Counted from the first letter of the stretch, positions 43,674-57,044 are shown. The stretch is DNA of 64,000 bases from Gnetum montanum (GCA_015680685.1 MNCI01004759.1:59713-123712); one strand, 5' to 3'. Translations and numbers: made by a program. Notes: generated from the sequence alone by a model not told the origin.

Positions 43674-46600
43674 GTTTGAAAAAAATGGCTATGCATGATG
43701 ATCTACATTCGCTTTTAACCTTAACAAGTCCTCATAGCAAGTTTATGAGACACCTAAACTCAGAATCAATAGACTGGGAATCATCTACTGATAACACTAT
43801 AGCATCCCTAGAAACATCCTTAGATTGGCCTGAACATTTGGTTCAAGCCTTAGACATAGAGGCAGGGGATGTGACCGAGGAACCTCTCATCGAAGCACCT
43901 ATAACTACATCCAGGGGGGAAATAAAGAAATTAAAACTTAGCTCCCTCCTAGATCCAAAAATACAAAAGGACATATCTAAGGTTCTTAAAAACAACATTA
44001 AAGTGTTCATGTGGTCCTATAATGACATGCTGGGCTTAGACCCTTGGTTCATAAAACATAACATTGTCTTAGACCTGTATATCAAAGTAGTTAAACAAAA
44101 GGATCAAAACATTAAAGTAGAAATTGCCCTAGCTATACATGATGAAATTACCAAGCTGTATTAAGCAGGCTTCATCCATGTCGTTGATTACTCAGAGTGG
44201 GTATCGAACATCGTTGTAGTCTCCAAGAAAATGGAAGGTATACGAATTTGTATAGAATTTTGAGAACTAAACAAAGAAATGATTAAATATGACTTCCCAT
44301 TATCAAGTATTCATCAACTCATTGACACTACGATTGGTCATTCTTTGCTATCCTTTATGGATGGGTTCTTAGGTTACAATCAAATCCATATCAATCTACA
44401 GCATTAGTTAACAACCACTTTCATGACCCCTTGGGGAACCTTTTGTTACATTATGATGTCCTTTGGTCTCAAAAATGCCAGAGCAACCTATCAATGAGCC
44501 ATGACATACATATTCAATGACTACCCCTTAGGGAGACTAAACGATTATGTGGATGACATAGTAGTCAAGTCGAAGAGAGCTATTGATCATCCCACCAATC
44601 TAAATGTAGTCCTCAAGCATTGTCATGGGAATGACTTACATCTTAATCTAAAGAAATGTGTTTTTGGAGTTAAAATCAGACGCATGCCAAGGTTTGTAGT
44701 ATCAGAAGCTGAAATATGAGTGGACCCTGACAAAGTTAAGGCCATCGTTAACCTAGCACCCCTTACCAACCTTAAAGAATTACATGAGTTGCAAGGTAGA
44801 ATACAATTTATCAAAAGGTTTGTGGCAAAGTTAACCAACAAGTTACACCCCATGAAATACTTGCTAAAGAAGGGTGTCAACTTCGAGTGGATGGCATAGT
44901 GTCAACAAGCCTTCGATAACTTAAAGAAAGATCTTTTGCACCTCCAAACTATTTATCCACCACAGAGGGATAAGCCTTTCTACATCTACCTTTCCACTTT
45001 AGACACATCTATCACAACATTGTTGTATTAGAAGAGAGATGATGGCTCTAAAATCCTAGTTTATTACTTGAGCCATACACTGATAGCTTATGAGGTGAAA
45101 TACAATGAAGTAGAAAGAAATTGTCTCGCCCTAGTATTTGCACTAGAAAAGTGGAGACATTACCTATTCTATAGAAAAGTTAACATTATATGCAAGAGCA
45201 ACATACTTCAGGCTATCATGAACAATTTATATGAAAGTAGCACGATAGCTTGATGTTAAGATATAATGATGGAATTCGATTTACACTATGTAGCCCAATC
45301 GTAAATGAAAGGACAAGCTATAGCTTGCAGCTCACAACCTCACCTATCAATGATAGGAAAACCATAGAGCTAGAATTCCCTAATGAACATGTTAACAACA
45401 TCAACCCTGTACCATTACACTTCAAAGCTACTTTGCATTTCGACAACACCTCAACTACATGAGGTGGTAGTGCTACTACCATTATTACATTCCCCTCAAG
45501 GGACATTGAACCTCTTGCTTACCATTTTACATTCCTTTGTACAAACAACATAGCTAAGTACAAATGACTCCTTAGGGGCCTTTTAGTAGGCCAGGAATTA
45601 AAGATCCAATATTTGGTAGTCCGAGGCAATTCCCAACTCATCGTCAACTAGATTACCGAAATCTATGCCTATAAAGCCTCACATTTATAACCTTATTTTT
45701 ACTTGGCCAAGATTTTTTTGAAACAATTTACAATGATAGACATCAAACATGTGCCACGCAATGAGAACACTATAGCAGATGTCTTAGCCACGCTAGCATT
45801 AAACGTGCTACCACACCTATTCGCAACTTTACCTGCTTCAATAATGGAGTGCATAGACCCTATCACTCAAGTAGTACATGTCACCTCTGTAAGTGCTACC
45901 AATACCCAAGAGTGGTACACTAATGTTAAAGCCTACCTTCAACATGGCAAACCCCCACACAGCTTGACATCTACTCAAAAGGATGCAATCCAAAAGCAAG
46001 CTTGGCAGTATGTCCTTATAGGATATAATACTTTATGCAAATTCTCCTTTGATGGAATATTGCTAACTTGCATTAGTGGGGAAGAAGCACAGAAAATTGT
46101 TAACAAAGTCCATGAATGACTATGTGGAGGACACATAGCTCCTAGGGCTATGGCAGCAAAAATCAGATGCCTAAGATATTACTCGCCTTGCATGGAACGA
46201 GATTGCCTTGCCAAATTTAGGACATGTGATACATGTCAACATCATAAAAATCTTATACATGTTTCACCTACTAAGCTGCATCCTACAAAAATTACATGGC
46301 CATTCCAATGATGGAGGCTAGATATCATAGGACCCATCACACCTAAGTCCTCCACAGGACATAGCTTCATCATCATCACCACTGAGTAATTCACAAAGTG
46401 GGAAGAGGCTATCCCCCTTAGGAAAATTACATCTCAACAAGTTTACAGCTTTATTTTAGACAACACAGTAATAAGGTTTGGTCTTCCCATAACTATTCTG
46501 ATAGAAAACGGGCCATAGTTTAGTAGTGCAGAAACCAAAACCTTTTGTAGCAACCCTGGCATTAAGTAATCCTTTTCGTCACCATACTACTGGTAGGAAA

Positions 46601-47152
46601 ATGGTTAGGTAGAGGCAACAAACAAGGTCATCATTGACTTTCTCAAAATGATTCTTAGTAATAGTAAGAGGTGATGGCACAAGCAAATTATCAACCTGCT
46701 ATGAGCCTACCATACGACGTGTGGAACGGCCACAAGTAATACTCCTTATAGCCTGGTCTACGGATCTGAACTAGTGTTACCTCTTGAATTGTAGGTACCA
46801 TCACTTCGAATAATCCTTTCAAGCATCATGAATGAGGCTCAGAACAATGAGTCAAGGATCATTGACCTTGACTACATAGAGGAGGAGCATGCTCAAACAC
46901 TTGGTCATATTGAACAATACCAAGACAAGTAGCAGCAAAAGCATCATTCCAATCTACATCAATGACCAATCAAAAAGGGACCTAGTTCTCAAAGTTTTTT
47001 GTCAGCATGTAAAAAAGTTTCAACAAACTAGAAAGGTCCATTCATAGTCACGAAAGCCTATGAGAATGGAGCCTTCAAACTAGCAGACATGGATGGCAAA
47101 GAGTTTGCAAATCCCATGAACCACTTGTACCTCAAGCCATACTATGTTTGAT
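43674..47152 (+). pseudogene. pol: Pol of Tat-lineage element: RT, RNase H, second RNase H, integrase
   Basis: RT spans about 44020-44900 with the catalytic Tyr-Val-Asp-Asp at 44546-44557. First RNase H at 44900-45250 (Tyr-Asn-Glu-Val-Glu-Arg, Ala-Leu-Glu-Lys-Trp-Arg). A second, archaeal-type RNase H follows at 45460-45815 (Cys-Thr-Asn-Asn-Ile-Ala-Lys-Tyr, Val-Pro-Arg-Asn-Glu-Asn-Thr-Ile-Ala-Asp). Integrase: zinc-finger His at 46111-46113 and 46132-46134 and the Cys pair near 46225; Asp at 46321-46323; Glu instead of Asp at 46504-46506; Glu at 46612-46614. It ends with a Leu-Lys-Pro-Tyr-Tyr-Val block and TGA at 47150. More than 15 in-frame stops. Confidence 0.88.
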
Positions 47153-47159
47153 GCAAAAG

Positions 47160-47475
47160 CAAGCTAAGCATAGATAGTCTACTATCACTATAAACTGGCA
47201 TAGATAGTCCGCTATGAACATAAAATGGCATAGATAGTCTACTATGGCTATAAACTAGCAAAGGATGTCTGCTATGATAAAAAAACTGGCACAGACAATC
47301 CACTACAACCTTAAACTAGCACATCCACCATCCGCTATGAAGATAAACTAGCACAGCAGTCTTCTAAGAACTTAAACTAGCATAGCAGTCTGCTAGGACA
47401 TTAAACTAGCACATCGCGGTCTGCTAGGACCTTAAACCAGTACATCTGATGGTCTACCAAGAGCTTAAACTAGGT
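47160..47475 (+). repeat. Tandem subrepeat array in 3' UTR
   Basis: About ten units of 28-32 bp around 'gtctgctaggaccttaaact' and 'agcaca', starting right after the pol stop. Tat/Ogre elements are known for hypervariable tandem repeats in this position. Confidence 0.8.
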
Positions 47476-48845
47476 TCATGGCACAACGTTCTCAACTCGC
47501 ATCCACGATCCCGCAAACAAGCAAGTGTGCATAGTGCCAACATGCGGTGGGACGTTGTAGTTCCAGAATGCAGTTTATGATAAAAGAAAATACCCTCTGG
47601 AACATATGCAATGCCACTACCTTGGACATCTTGCTAATCCTCTGGAGATGTCTAACATCTTGCTGACCTTTTGGAGCTACCGCTACCATAGCCTATCACC
47701 CTAGCGGTAGCTCCTATTGTTAGCACTTTCTTCTAGAGTCTCAACACTATTGTGGCATAGCCACAATGTTTCTACACTCCAACCCCCATCATCATTTAAG
47801 ATCAAAAGATGTTCAACTACTAGGTTTCTTAGTTTATAACTAAACTGCATGATGTTTTCCCTGGGCGGGAACTCCTGAGCACTCACATCATTACAACTCC
47901 TACCCTCCTTGATGCCAACCCCTTCAGTATGTCGCTACCAAAACTGTTGCTAGCCTTCCTGGTTTTGATGTCACATGCTTTAGCAACAATGCTCCCTGCT
48001 TCAGTAGTGTTTAAAGCAAGTGTGATTCTTCCCTCACCTCATTTCATGGTTACATTTTTCTGGTCTTCTTTCTGTTCTGTTTGTAGGATACAAGCTAAGA
48101 TGGCGTCAATCAAAGATGTGTTTTTCCAAGAGGATAGGACACTACATCATTCTGAGGTGACCATTCTCACTAGCGTGGATACTTGGGAGTGCACATCCCA
48201 CCCTCCCTCCTAACCTTCTTCACCTCATTTCTCACACCCACAGTTTCCTATTTTACATCCCTTTTACAAGCTTGCCTAATGCATATAAAGCCCTTCCACA
48301 TGCTCAATCGTAAAGTCCATGATGCACGTAATGCAGCTCACCGCATGGGAAGCACCTGTAGGTAGGTCAAAGTTCCACATGGATGTAACACAACTCATCT
48401 CAGGGAGGAAACACCTATCCTGCAAAAATAAGGTTGTTTGCAAGTGAACGTGGTTAAACTAAAAGAGAAAGTACAAAAGCGTAAAAGAACAAAAAATCTC
48501 AAAAAAAAGAGGCATGCCCAAAAAAAATGGCACATCAGCTGTTTCATAGCGACCATCTCTAAGCATTTCTATGAGAGGTCAAAAGCTATAAAAAGAAAGA
48601 TACCCATGCATATTGACTTCCTCACAAGCACTCCAATGAGGGATTTCACTATGTTACATCTTTCCCTTTCCTGAACCTATCCTCTCAAATCCATCATTTT
48701 CCCCTTTCCCTACATGACTATCATAATACTCCCAAGTACAGCAAAGTGACATTTGAGCAATCATTAGAGAGCAATGTTGGCATCTTTTCCTTCGTGGTGT
48801 TTCATATTCTTTGTCGACATCTCTCAGGTAGATCCTCTAGATGTT
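47476..48845 (+). mobile_element. 3' UTR of Tat-lineage element
   Basis: About 1.4 kb between the tandem array and the polypurine tract. Small ORFs at 47929-48213 (94 codons) and 47492-47886 (minus) have no domain I recognise and no sign of conservation. An inverted pair 'agctaccgctac' and 'gtagct' lies near 47670-47712. Confidence 0.6.
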
Positions 48846-48861
48846 GACAAAGAGGGGCAAG
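48846..48861 (+). other. Polypurine tract of Tat-lineage element
   Basis: GACAAAGAGGGGCAAG immediately before the LTR start TGAAACATC. Confidence 0.75.
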
Positions 48862-48984
48862 TGAAACATCATAAAATTCTAGGACCCTTATGCTTTAGCA
48901 AAGTCTTGGAATTTGGATAAGGATTTCCACAGGTGCAGCATCATGATGGGTCGACAGAACAGTGTAGGCACCAAGGATAGATTG
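48862..48984 (+). repeat. 3' LTR of Tat-lineage element, truncated
   Basis: Matches 32414-32536 for about 120 bp with roughly one difference in seven, then diverges after GGATAGATTG. The remaining 1.7 kb is missing. Confidence 0.75.
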
Positions 48985-51000
48985 TCAAAAGCCTTAATCC
49001 AATCAATTGTGAATCCAAACAGGATATCTAATCATATACCTAGATATTAACTTCACTTCAAAAAATTTCTAATGAAGTAGTTGAATTAAAGTGAAACAAT
49101 AACAAGGTTCCTATATAATTTGAAAAGCCAAGTACATCAACCAATGATGATTATTGTCATCTTCATAACACTAGGCAACATTCTAAGAAAACTTGTTCTT
49201 AATTTTTAGTACTATATGGTGACAATGCCCAAAATCAACAAAGTGGAAAAGGCCCCATTATGATCCTTAACATACCTTATGAAATAGAAAATGAAGAAGT
49301 TCTGTCATTAGAACAAGTTATGGTGAGTGATCCCAACCAACATAACACTCACTACCATAGACTTAGTGACATTATGAATAACACATAACAACAACTAGGA
49401 ATGATCCATATACTCCTCCAAATAGAAGATCTCCTAGTCAAAACAACACAAACACTTAAAATGATTTATCTCAAAAAAATTCTCCAGAATGATCAAACCT
49501 TCCTTGTATACTTAGAAGAACTCCACCTCAACAAAAAACCAAAGATAAACATAAGACTTATGATCTAGTTGAGCATTTGAAAAAATTAAATTTAACATTT
49601 TAATGTATGACCTTTTACACTTTAATGAAATGAAAGATGTGATTCAAAAGATAGTTCATACACCTAAAACCAATGAAGAAAAACCCCCCAACTCCTAAAA
49701 GGAAAGTTCACTTTGTAGAAAGTGCTAATGTGTTATCAATACAAACCACAAACAATTCCATTATGAGCAAGAAATAGCAACCCCTTTCCTAACAACTTTG
49801 ATTATTTTAGGAAAGAATGTTAGTAATTATTTGATAGATTCTTGGAGTAACAATTGCTGTCATGCCACTTGAGGTATGTAAAACCTTAGGGGTAAAGATG
49901 CTATCACAAACAAGAAGTGTGATACAACTGAATGGTTCTAATGTACCTATAGTAGGGTCATTAAAAGGAGTGAAAGTACAACTTAAATAGTACCTACATT
50001 TCCATTTTATACGAATATCTTAGTAGTTGACATGTCATCAACTTATGGTATGCTCTGATTTGGGACTTTTGGAGCCAAGTTTGGGGGCTTCTTTAAGTCA
50101 GATTTCTTAAAACTATTAATCCATATCAAAGGAAAATATTATCACATGGTCATACCAAGAGATCCTTTCTATAAACAAGTAGTTACAAACTTTGATCAGC
50201 AAAATCAATCTTTCGGAAATGAAAACACTAACCTTTATATTGGAGTTATTGAGGTTGAGTGTAATGAACATGTTATAAACGACCATATGAGTGAAATTAC
50301 AAAAATGAATCCTTTTTCTCATATAGATTCCACCCAACCCTATCAAACTTCTAGAGAAGATGAAGAAATCTATAAAGATACCTTGCCTTATCATCAACAT
50401 GATGGAAAGGGATTTCTTCTAGGTGACCCACAACCTTTAAGGGCAGACAAAGATATAGATGGGATTATATACCTTAAAACATTATAAGGTTCACCAAATT
50501 TTGACAACATATTCATGGAACATGTTCCTAGAGAAGCTATATTCAATGACTTACAAGGATCTAGACCTGTTAGACCTAAGATTAAGACTTGGATGAAAGA
50601 AGAACTTGATGAACTTCTAGGATGCAAAATTACTCATTTCATGAAACATTCAAATTTAGTGCTTGATAGAAAATGAACAAGAAAATAAATATTATGTCTT
50701 GATTTTTGTAATCTTAATCATTGAAAAAATTTTAAATGATGGTTTGACAAGAGATATGTAGGTAAAGTCCTTTAAATAAGAGATATGATCCTTGAGAAAG
50801 ATAGAGCATTTAGTCAAATAGATCCTCTAAGTAAGTTTTCTCCTATGTAGTCAAGCCAATTCCAAGTTACAAATGTCATTGTCCCTAATGTTTATAAAAT
50901 TGCTATTTTGCAAGGATATAAGTTACCAAGAAATTTTAATGCATTTCATACAAAGCATTTCTACTTAGGTGCCCCACATGGACACTTGGTATATCCTTAG
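48985..51000 (+). pseudogene. Gypsy family B remnant: protease and integrase end
   Basis: 49790-50000 encodes a retropepsin-like segment (Leu-Ile-Asp-Ser at 49831-49842, then Val-Met-Pro-Leu-Glu-Val-Cys-like and Gln-Leu-Asn-Gly). An open segment at 50146-50487 (acidic, His/Asp-rich) is of unknown role. At 50500-50640 is a Trp-Met-Lys-Glu-Glu-Leu block. The integrase C-terminus (50700-50998) parallels 31130-31430. RT and RNase H are missing, so this copy is internally deleted. Confidence 0.65.
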
Positions 51001-52277
51001 TTGCATGTTTTCTTCCCCTTCACCATGCATTTCATTTGTATATAGTTTCATTTTCATGTTTTCTTTGCATTTTCATCATATTTTTCTTAGCATATTGGTT
51101 TTGGCTTGATTTGTGCTTTTCTTATGATTTTAATAATCATTATGTTTGTTTGAGTTACTAGGCATTGGCTCATTATCACACCATTTGAAGATAATGTTTT
51201 ATATGATATATCCTAGTATTATAACCTTCTTTATATTATATATTTCAATAATAGTATGATTCTTCCTACTCAATTTCAAGGTTTTCATTTTATTAGTTAT
51301 GTTGGATTATGGAGGATGAGATTTATGCTATCTTATCATGTTATCATCATGATCATGTGAGTGGAGGATAGGTGACGTTGGAGAATGGTTAGCCAAAAAC
51401 ACTAGGTGACCTTTGAAAATGTCATTTTCCCTCTCATAAGCCCTAGCCCTCAGTTGTGAGCAATAAGGTGAAGTGTGTTTATCTTCACTTGAGAACCCTT
51501 ATCCACCCAGGAGAAGTGCTATGATGCCATCAGATTATAATTAGAGGCACATACATGAGGATTAAACTACACCATTGGCAAAGTTTCAAAAGGACCATGT
51601 TCTTTGGAATTGTAGCTAATCGACCAAACTTGTGTTGGAATTCCTACATTGAGAATTAAGTACACAATGAGAAAATTTTCTTCAAATAAAAAAAAAAGAA
51701 ACAAAGAAAGGAAATGAGGACCATGTTCATTGATAGTGTAATAAGTTCTTGAGTGTGATGGGGTCTAGTATCAATCCTCATCCTATCCTCCATTTCCCTT
51801 TTAAATCTATTTCATAAAAATTTAGAAGAAAAAAAAGAAAATAATCCCTTTTCACCCATTCCCTTTTAAAATTTCAAGAAAAAGAGTCCAAGGAAAAATC
51901 CAAAAGTTGTGGCTATCCATGATCTAACATGAGCCTATCCTCCTCATTAAGTTTAGTATAGGTCTTTTACTTAAAGTAGCCCACATACGTTTTACTTTCA
52001 CCTTGTAAGAAGATTGGGAATGAGATCTTAATTATATACTTCAAATTATATATATATGTATCTATCTAGTTACAGTTATGATTTATAAAGAGTATATATT
52101 TTGAGCTTGATTAAATAAGATGGTATGGTAAGGGTGGCCCATGTTTTATTTAAATCATATTTAAATCAGTACATTTTTCTATCAAGTTTAATTTTTTTAT
52201 GTTTTATAACATTTTTAGTCCTCTATCTTCTACATTTCCTTTTTTCAATTTTGATAGAACTTGAATGCAATTTTTAT
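51001..52277 (+). mobile_element. Noncoding 3' region of family B element
   Basis: AT-rich, no protein. Lies between the integrase end and the polypurine tract, so it is probably the element's own 3' region. Similar noncoding DNA is missing between 31440 and 31476 in the other copy. Confidence 0.5.
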
Positions 52278-52290
52278 GTTGGGGGCTAAG
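52278..52290 (+). other. Polypurine tract of family B
   Basis: GTTGGGGGCTAAG directly before the LTR start TGTTGATGCC. Confidence 0.7.
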
Positions 52291-53848
52291 TGTTGATGCC
52301 AACATCATCCATGTTAGGCATGGGGCCATGATCAGTAATATCAATCTTCAATAGAACTATTAAGATTATCAAGATGATCACAGAGGAATTGTCTAGAAGG
52401 TACTCTAGAAAACCAAAACTAATGAAGTAAATAGCCATAGAATACCAAAAATTCCTTTATAAAACAATTACATTCAATGCATTTGTCTTATGAAATTCAC
52501 GTAGAAGACAAAGTAGAGAGCTATATAACCAAAAAAAATACCCTTTTTAATTTAAATATTGTATGGAATTAAAGATAATAGCAAGGAATATTATACTTGA
52601 ACATATCTTCAATGTAGAAAAATACTTAAAAGAAGTATTACTTTACCCAGATTCATAAATGACATGCGATTCATGTAGAAAGTTTGGCATCCATAGCAAA
52701 TCTAGCTATTAATAAATAAATTCAAATTCAATTAATGTTATGAATTCAAATTCATATGGCCTATTCTTTGGAAACTCTTCACAGCCTTGTTATGATGAGC
52801 TTGTGGTAGTAGTTATGGTGCCACGCCATAATGGTGGTGGAAGACAATGAGCAATTAGCCACATAGGTCATGTAACTAACAGTGGTGGAGGACATGGTGG
52901 GAGTTATGTCTAAGTGGTTCTAGGAGTTACATGTGGTGGTGGTGTAATCAACGATGCTTGATGGTTGTAATCAGTGACATGCGCATTTAAACTAACACAC
53001 CAACAGCTATAAAAGGCAAGTGAGTAGATGTTGAGATGGATTAGGAAGCCTCTCCTCATTTTGGAATCCTCCTCTCTCTAGCCAGGTGATGTTGCAGAGA
53101 TGGTAGGCATAGGATCTGCAAAGTGCACATCAATAGTAACATGCAGCAAACAACACACATGTGTAAAAAGTGCATTGTTAGAAAGTAGATGCAAGGTAAG
53201 AGAATGATAATGGCATCTCTCTCTCCCAGTAATAATAGATGACCTCATGATAGCACATCAGCTCTGTATCATAACATTAATGTTGTAGGAATTAGAAGTA
53301 GTGGGGCACATGAGGTTCTATTTTTCCTCTCTTGTGATAGTGACATCAATGGTAGTAGGGTTAGCAATGCATTGACTATCTACACATGTACAGTTACACA
53401 CAACATTAACTCTAGTCAGCAACAACAACAAATTTCAATAGAAGCTAAGGGGTGGTAGTGTTCCCACAATACGAACAACTCCCCTCTCTCTCTTTGGATG
53501 GTGGTAGCACATGCTGAAGATGATGGACATGACTGTACGTGACATGTTAGAGGCTCTCTTGACAACAGTCTCTCCGGAAAAATGTGTCAACCCATGGCAT
53601 GCATCAGATTCTCTCTCTCTCTCTCTTAGTAGTGGGCATTGATAGTAATAGGCATTCACATCTACAACTAGTGCATGGGTAGTAGCAATGGTGCATAGCC
53701 AGTAATAGTAGTGCATGGTAGGCGATTAGCAGCAAGTAGTTTGTGGTTGTAGAAATGGTAGCATGTCCCTATGTAGTGGGGTTTTAATCCTTGCTACTAC
53801 AAGGGTTTTCTACCTAGAAACAACCACAAATGACAATGGCCAATGATA

Positions 53849-53850
<2 letters not shown>
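52291..53850 (+). mobile_element. Family B 3' LTR, second copy (right end unresolved)
   Basis: Starts TGTTGATGCC and aligns with 31477-32413 up to about 53215. Beyond that there is no second copy to compare. An LTR starting TGTTGATG should end CATCAACA; the first such octamer found downstream is at 58901-58908, which would need later insertions in between. Confidence 0.65.
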
Positions 53851-53855
<5 letters not shown>

Positions 53856-53891
<36 letters not shown>

Positions 53892-53902
53892 NTCTCTCTC
53901 TC
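53856..53902. repeat. (CT)n microsatellite with an N
   Basis: Uninterrupted CT dinucleotides apart from N at 53892. Length is probably uncertain. Confidence 0.95.
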
Positions 53903-55979
53903 GGTAGCTATGAGCAATGTCAGTTGTGCTAGCATTCATGATGATGAGATGGCATGGACTGATAGCAATACTAGAAAATTAGGAAAAAATTTAAATTTAC
54001 TAGTTACTATATTTTCATTAAGTATTAAAATTCAAAATAGTTTTTCAATTTAAATTTTTTCAACTATTTAGCCTAATTTATTTTGTTTTGAAACATCACA
54101 TAGCCCTTTCTAGCTGAGACTATTCCTGGGTTTCAATACCCATACAGGATGCATCCTAGATAATAGTCTCCTTAGAAGAGCTTTTTTTCTTGGTGTTGGT
54201 GCATCCAAAATTTATGCATAAATAATATGATATGTGGTTCAATAAAATGCATTTCATATTATTATATTTATATCATATTTTATTATAGCATCATGCATAT
54301 TATATAGCTTTAGGTCCATATCCATATAGGTACATGCCTTTAAAGTAAACCTAATAGTTGTTTAGATTCAAGACTTAGTATTTTATTAAGGGAACTCTAT
54401 AGATTATGGGAATCCTTGTAACTCTTTCTTTCTTCATTAATTAAATTTGAAAATAAGTTCCTTGAGGCTAATTCATAAGGATCATATCTTATTAAGTTAC
54501 CTATTACCTATATGTTGTTTTATGGTAATACCTTTGAAGTTGACTTGATGCCATGGCATTGTCCTTTAGGTTGCATTTGTTTAAGATGACATGTATAATT
54601 TTGAGTTATTTCCATAATTTGATGATCCAACCCAAATTGTGATCAGATAACTCAATGTAAGGAATTTGTGATGTGTTAGAGAGAATTTGAGATACCATCC
54701 CACTGTTAGAATGCAAAGCTCATTCTTTCTCATGCTCAACCATGATTCATAGTGACTATTCTTTGAGTTCATAATGATGGCACATAACCAGCATTCCTCC
54801 CTTTCCTTTAATAAAATAATAATAATAATAGGTTTGATCCACCAAGGATCTCATGATTAAATTTGTTGACATATGCATTAAAGAGTTGCATGATAGTACC
54901 CTTGGTCTATTTATGTCTCTCAATAAAATCCTTAAAGTCTTGAACTAGCTTCTTTAGGAATGTTTCTAAAGGTACTAGCATCTTTACATTTTTCATAACT
55001 AGTATGTATTAATATGCATAGGTTTTAATATATATATTTATGATATAGTATATATTTACATAATAATAAGAATAATAAATGTCTTGGTGGAACGTTTGAT
55101 GTTTTCTTTGTTGATTTGGTTAGGGCTTGATGTTAACATTAACATTGCCCCAAAACAAGGCCTTATACATCCAATAAAACCATAAATTTTAACCCCCCAT
55201 CAATCAAAAAAATAATCAAACTAATAACTCAAACTAAGAATAATATCTAGATTAATTCTAATTGATGCTCTCTTACTCCAATTGACTACTATAATTAACA
55301 AGTAAATTATCATCCATGTTCATGAACTCTAATGTATTTTGCTTTCGAAATCAAAGTTATAGGTACAATCTACCTTTGATTTTTGTAAGAATATTTTTGT
55401 TCAAATTTTTCTAATTCTGTCTTCCACCATGATTTTCTGTAATACCATTGAGCTACAGAGAAACCAATTTGCCACAAGAAACCCTCTTGTTCTCTATGTG
55501 TCCTAATGCTCACTTGCTCCAAGAAGAAACCAAGCCCCTACGCATACTTGCCATTACTTATGCTCAATGTGGTCACTATGCTATCATGCTTGCTTGTCCT
55601 CACCATTGCCTACCGTGTTATCAACTGCTAGTGCAATACCTATCAACCTACATTACATACTATTTTTTGTCGCACCTGCTATGCATTGCTACATTTCTTG
55701 CCTCACCTGCTACCAAACCTTTACATGCTTCCCATGTCTACCATAGAAAATCATTCGTTGTTAGAACTCAATCGATCCCCATGTGTTCTATCATGGTTTT
55801 GTTGTTACACATGACATTGCTCCACTATGATGGCCTCCATGTCATCACTTTCCATGCTACTTTGTGTTGGACTTGTTGTCTATCATGGCACTATTACCTT
55901 CACCCACTCCCACCTACTTCCTACTCTTTCCATCATCCTATGGCTATGCATCCATCATTTTCTTATAGCTACATGTTTC
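53903..55979. other. AT-rich intergenic or old-repeat DNA
   Basis: No gene seen. Contains a (TAA)n run (54815-54831) and an imperfect hairpin GACTATT...AATAGTC near 54117-54162 that parallels 58803-58821. The 182-codon ORF at 55448-55996 has Cys/His/Leu composition without a domain and is judged a chance frame. Confidence 0.5.
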
Positions 55980-56214
55980 CTTGTGTACTGACCTAAATCG
56001 TCGGTGTGAGGCTGGAAGGAAAATAGACACCGAAAGATCGTCGAGCAGCCACAGCTGATCCTACCTTCACACGAGGGAAAGCTAGAAAAGTAAACGAAGG
56101 CAGAGTGCCTTGGATGATCTACACGCAAATCAACCAAGGACTTCCCTGAGTGTAAACTATGGCTTGCGCTGGGGTTATTGTCATGGAATGCAAACGTAGA
56201 TCGTAGTGCGAATG

Positions 56215-56545
56215 TAACGTGTAAACGTGACGTAATACAATAAAATGTAAACAGAATGCAATGCAATGTATAAACACAGACAAACGGAAACAGAATGCAG
56301 AAACATGCGAAAGAATAGAAATAATGTAAACAATATAATGGACGGAAAACGTAAACATAATGCAGAAACGTGTAAAAAATAGAAAAAATGTAAACAATAT
56401 AATGTATGGAAAATGTAAATAGAATGCAGAAATGTGCAAAAAAAAAAGAAATAATGTACGACAAATGTAAATAGAATGCAGAAATGTGCAAAAAACATAA
56501 ATAATGTAAAAAATATAATGGAAAACAAACGTAAATAGAATTATT
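56215..56545. repeat. 52-66-bp tandem array
   Basis: AATGCAGAAA recurs near 56293, 56359, 56423 and 56475, within units containing 'aatgtaaacaatataatgga'. Confidence 0.8.
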
Positions 56546-57044
56546 TAACAGAGATGTGCACCGGTAAAAGCATAGTTACGTGTGTGATAGCAAGTCAAGC
56601 GCTAAGCCCTGGGATGATGTGTTTACAGGTGCTCGGATGCTAGGAGTCTAGTGTGCCTGAGTTTCCAAGGATTGCTAAGAATTGCCAAAATTTATGACCC
56701 CGATTTATGTGAATGGATGGGGCATTTATAGGGTTTGGCTAGGCTCGAGCACAGAATCCGTGGATAGAAACGACGACCAAGATTTGAAAGGAGAATTGAT
56801 CGTGTAACACGTGTCTGGTAGACAACTGTGTACGAGTTGGATGTGTGTCAGCAAGAGTTGGATGTGTGTCGGCAAGCTACGTTCTTGATCAGGTGCATTG
56901 CATTTTACAACTCATGGGTTACTCAAGCCCATGAAAGAATATTTAATTTAGATCATGAGGGCCTGACTATCCCATGAATGAAGATTTACAATGAAATGTA
57001 CAAGGGAAATTTGACCCATCTTGCTTGAAACTTCTTCATCCTTG

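Larger units (their letters stand above)
32414..48984 (+). mobile_element. Tat-lineage Ty3/gypsy retrotransposon with antisense gene
   Basis: Order: 5' LTR, primer region, gag, protease, a 5.4-kb break holding an opposite-strand gene, RT, RNase H, second RNase H, integrase, tandem-repeat-bearing 3' UTR, polypurine tract and the first 123 bp of the 3' LTR. The duplicated RNase H is diagnostic of the Tat (Ogre/Retand/Tat) group. The right LTR is truncated at about 48984, so no target duplication can be verified (left flank ACAAT). The comparable LTR segments differ at roughly one base in seven, so the copy is old. Confidence 0.85.

Noticed and set aside
55448-55996. 182-codon plus-strand ORF
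   Set aside because: Composition (Cys, His, Leu, Thr) reflects CT-rich low-complexity DNA. There is no domain, and the last part enters the unrelated CpG-rich insertion.
55955-56528. Overlapping minus-strand ORFs rich in Phe, His, Tyr
   Set aside because: All three frames stay open because of the tandem array. They repeat the array unit and are not a protein family.
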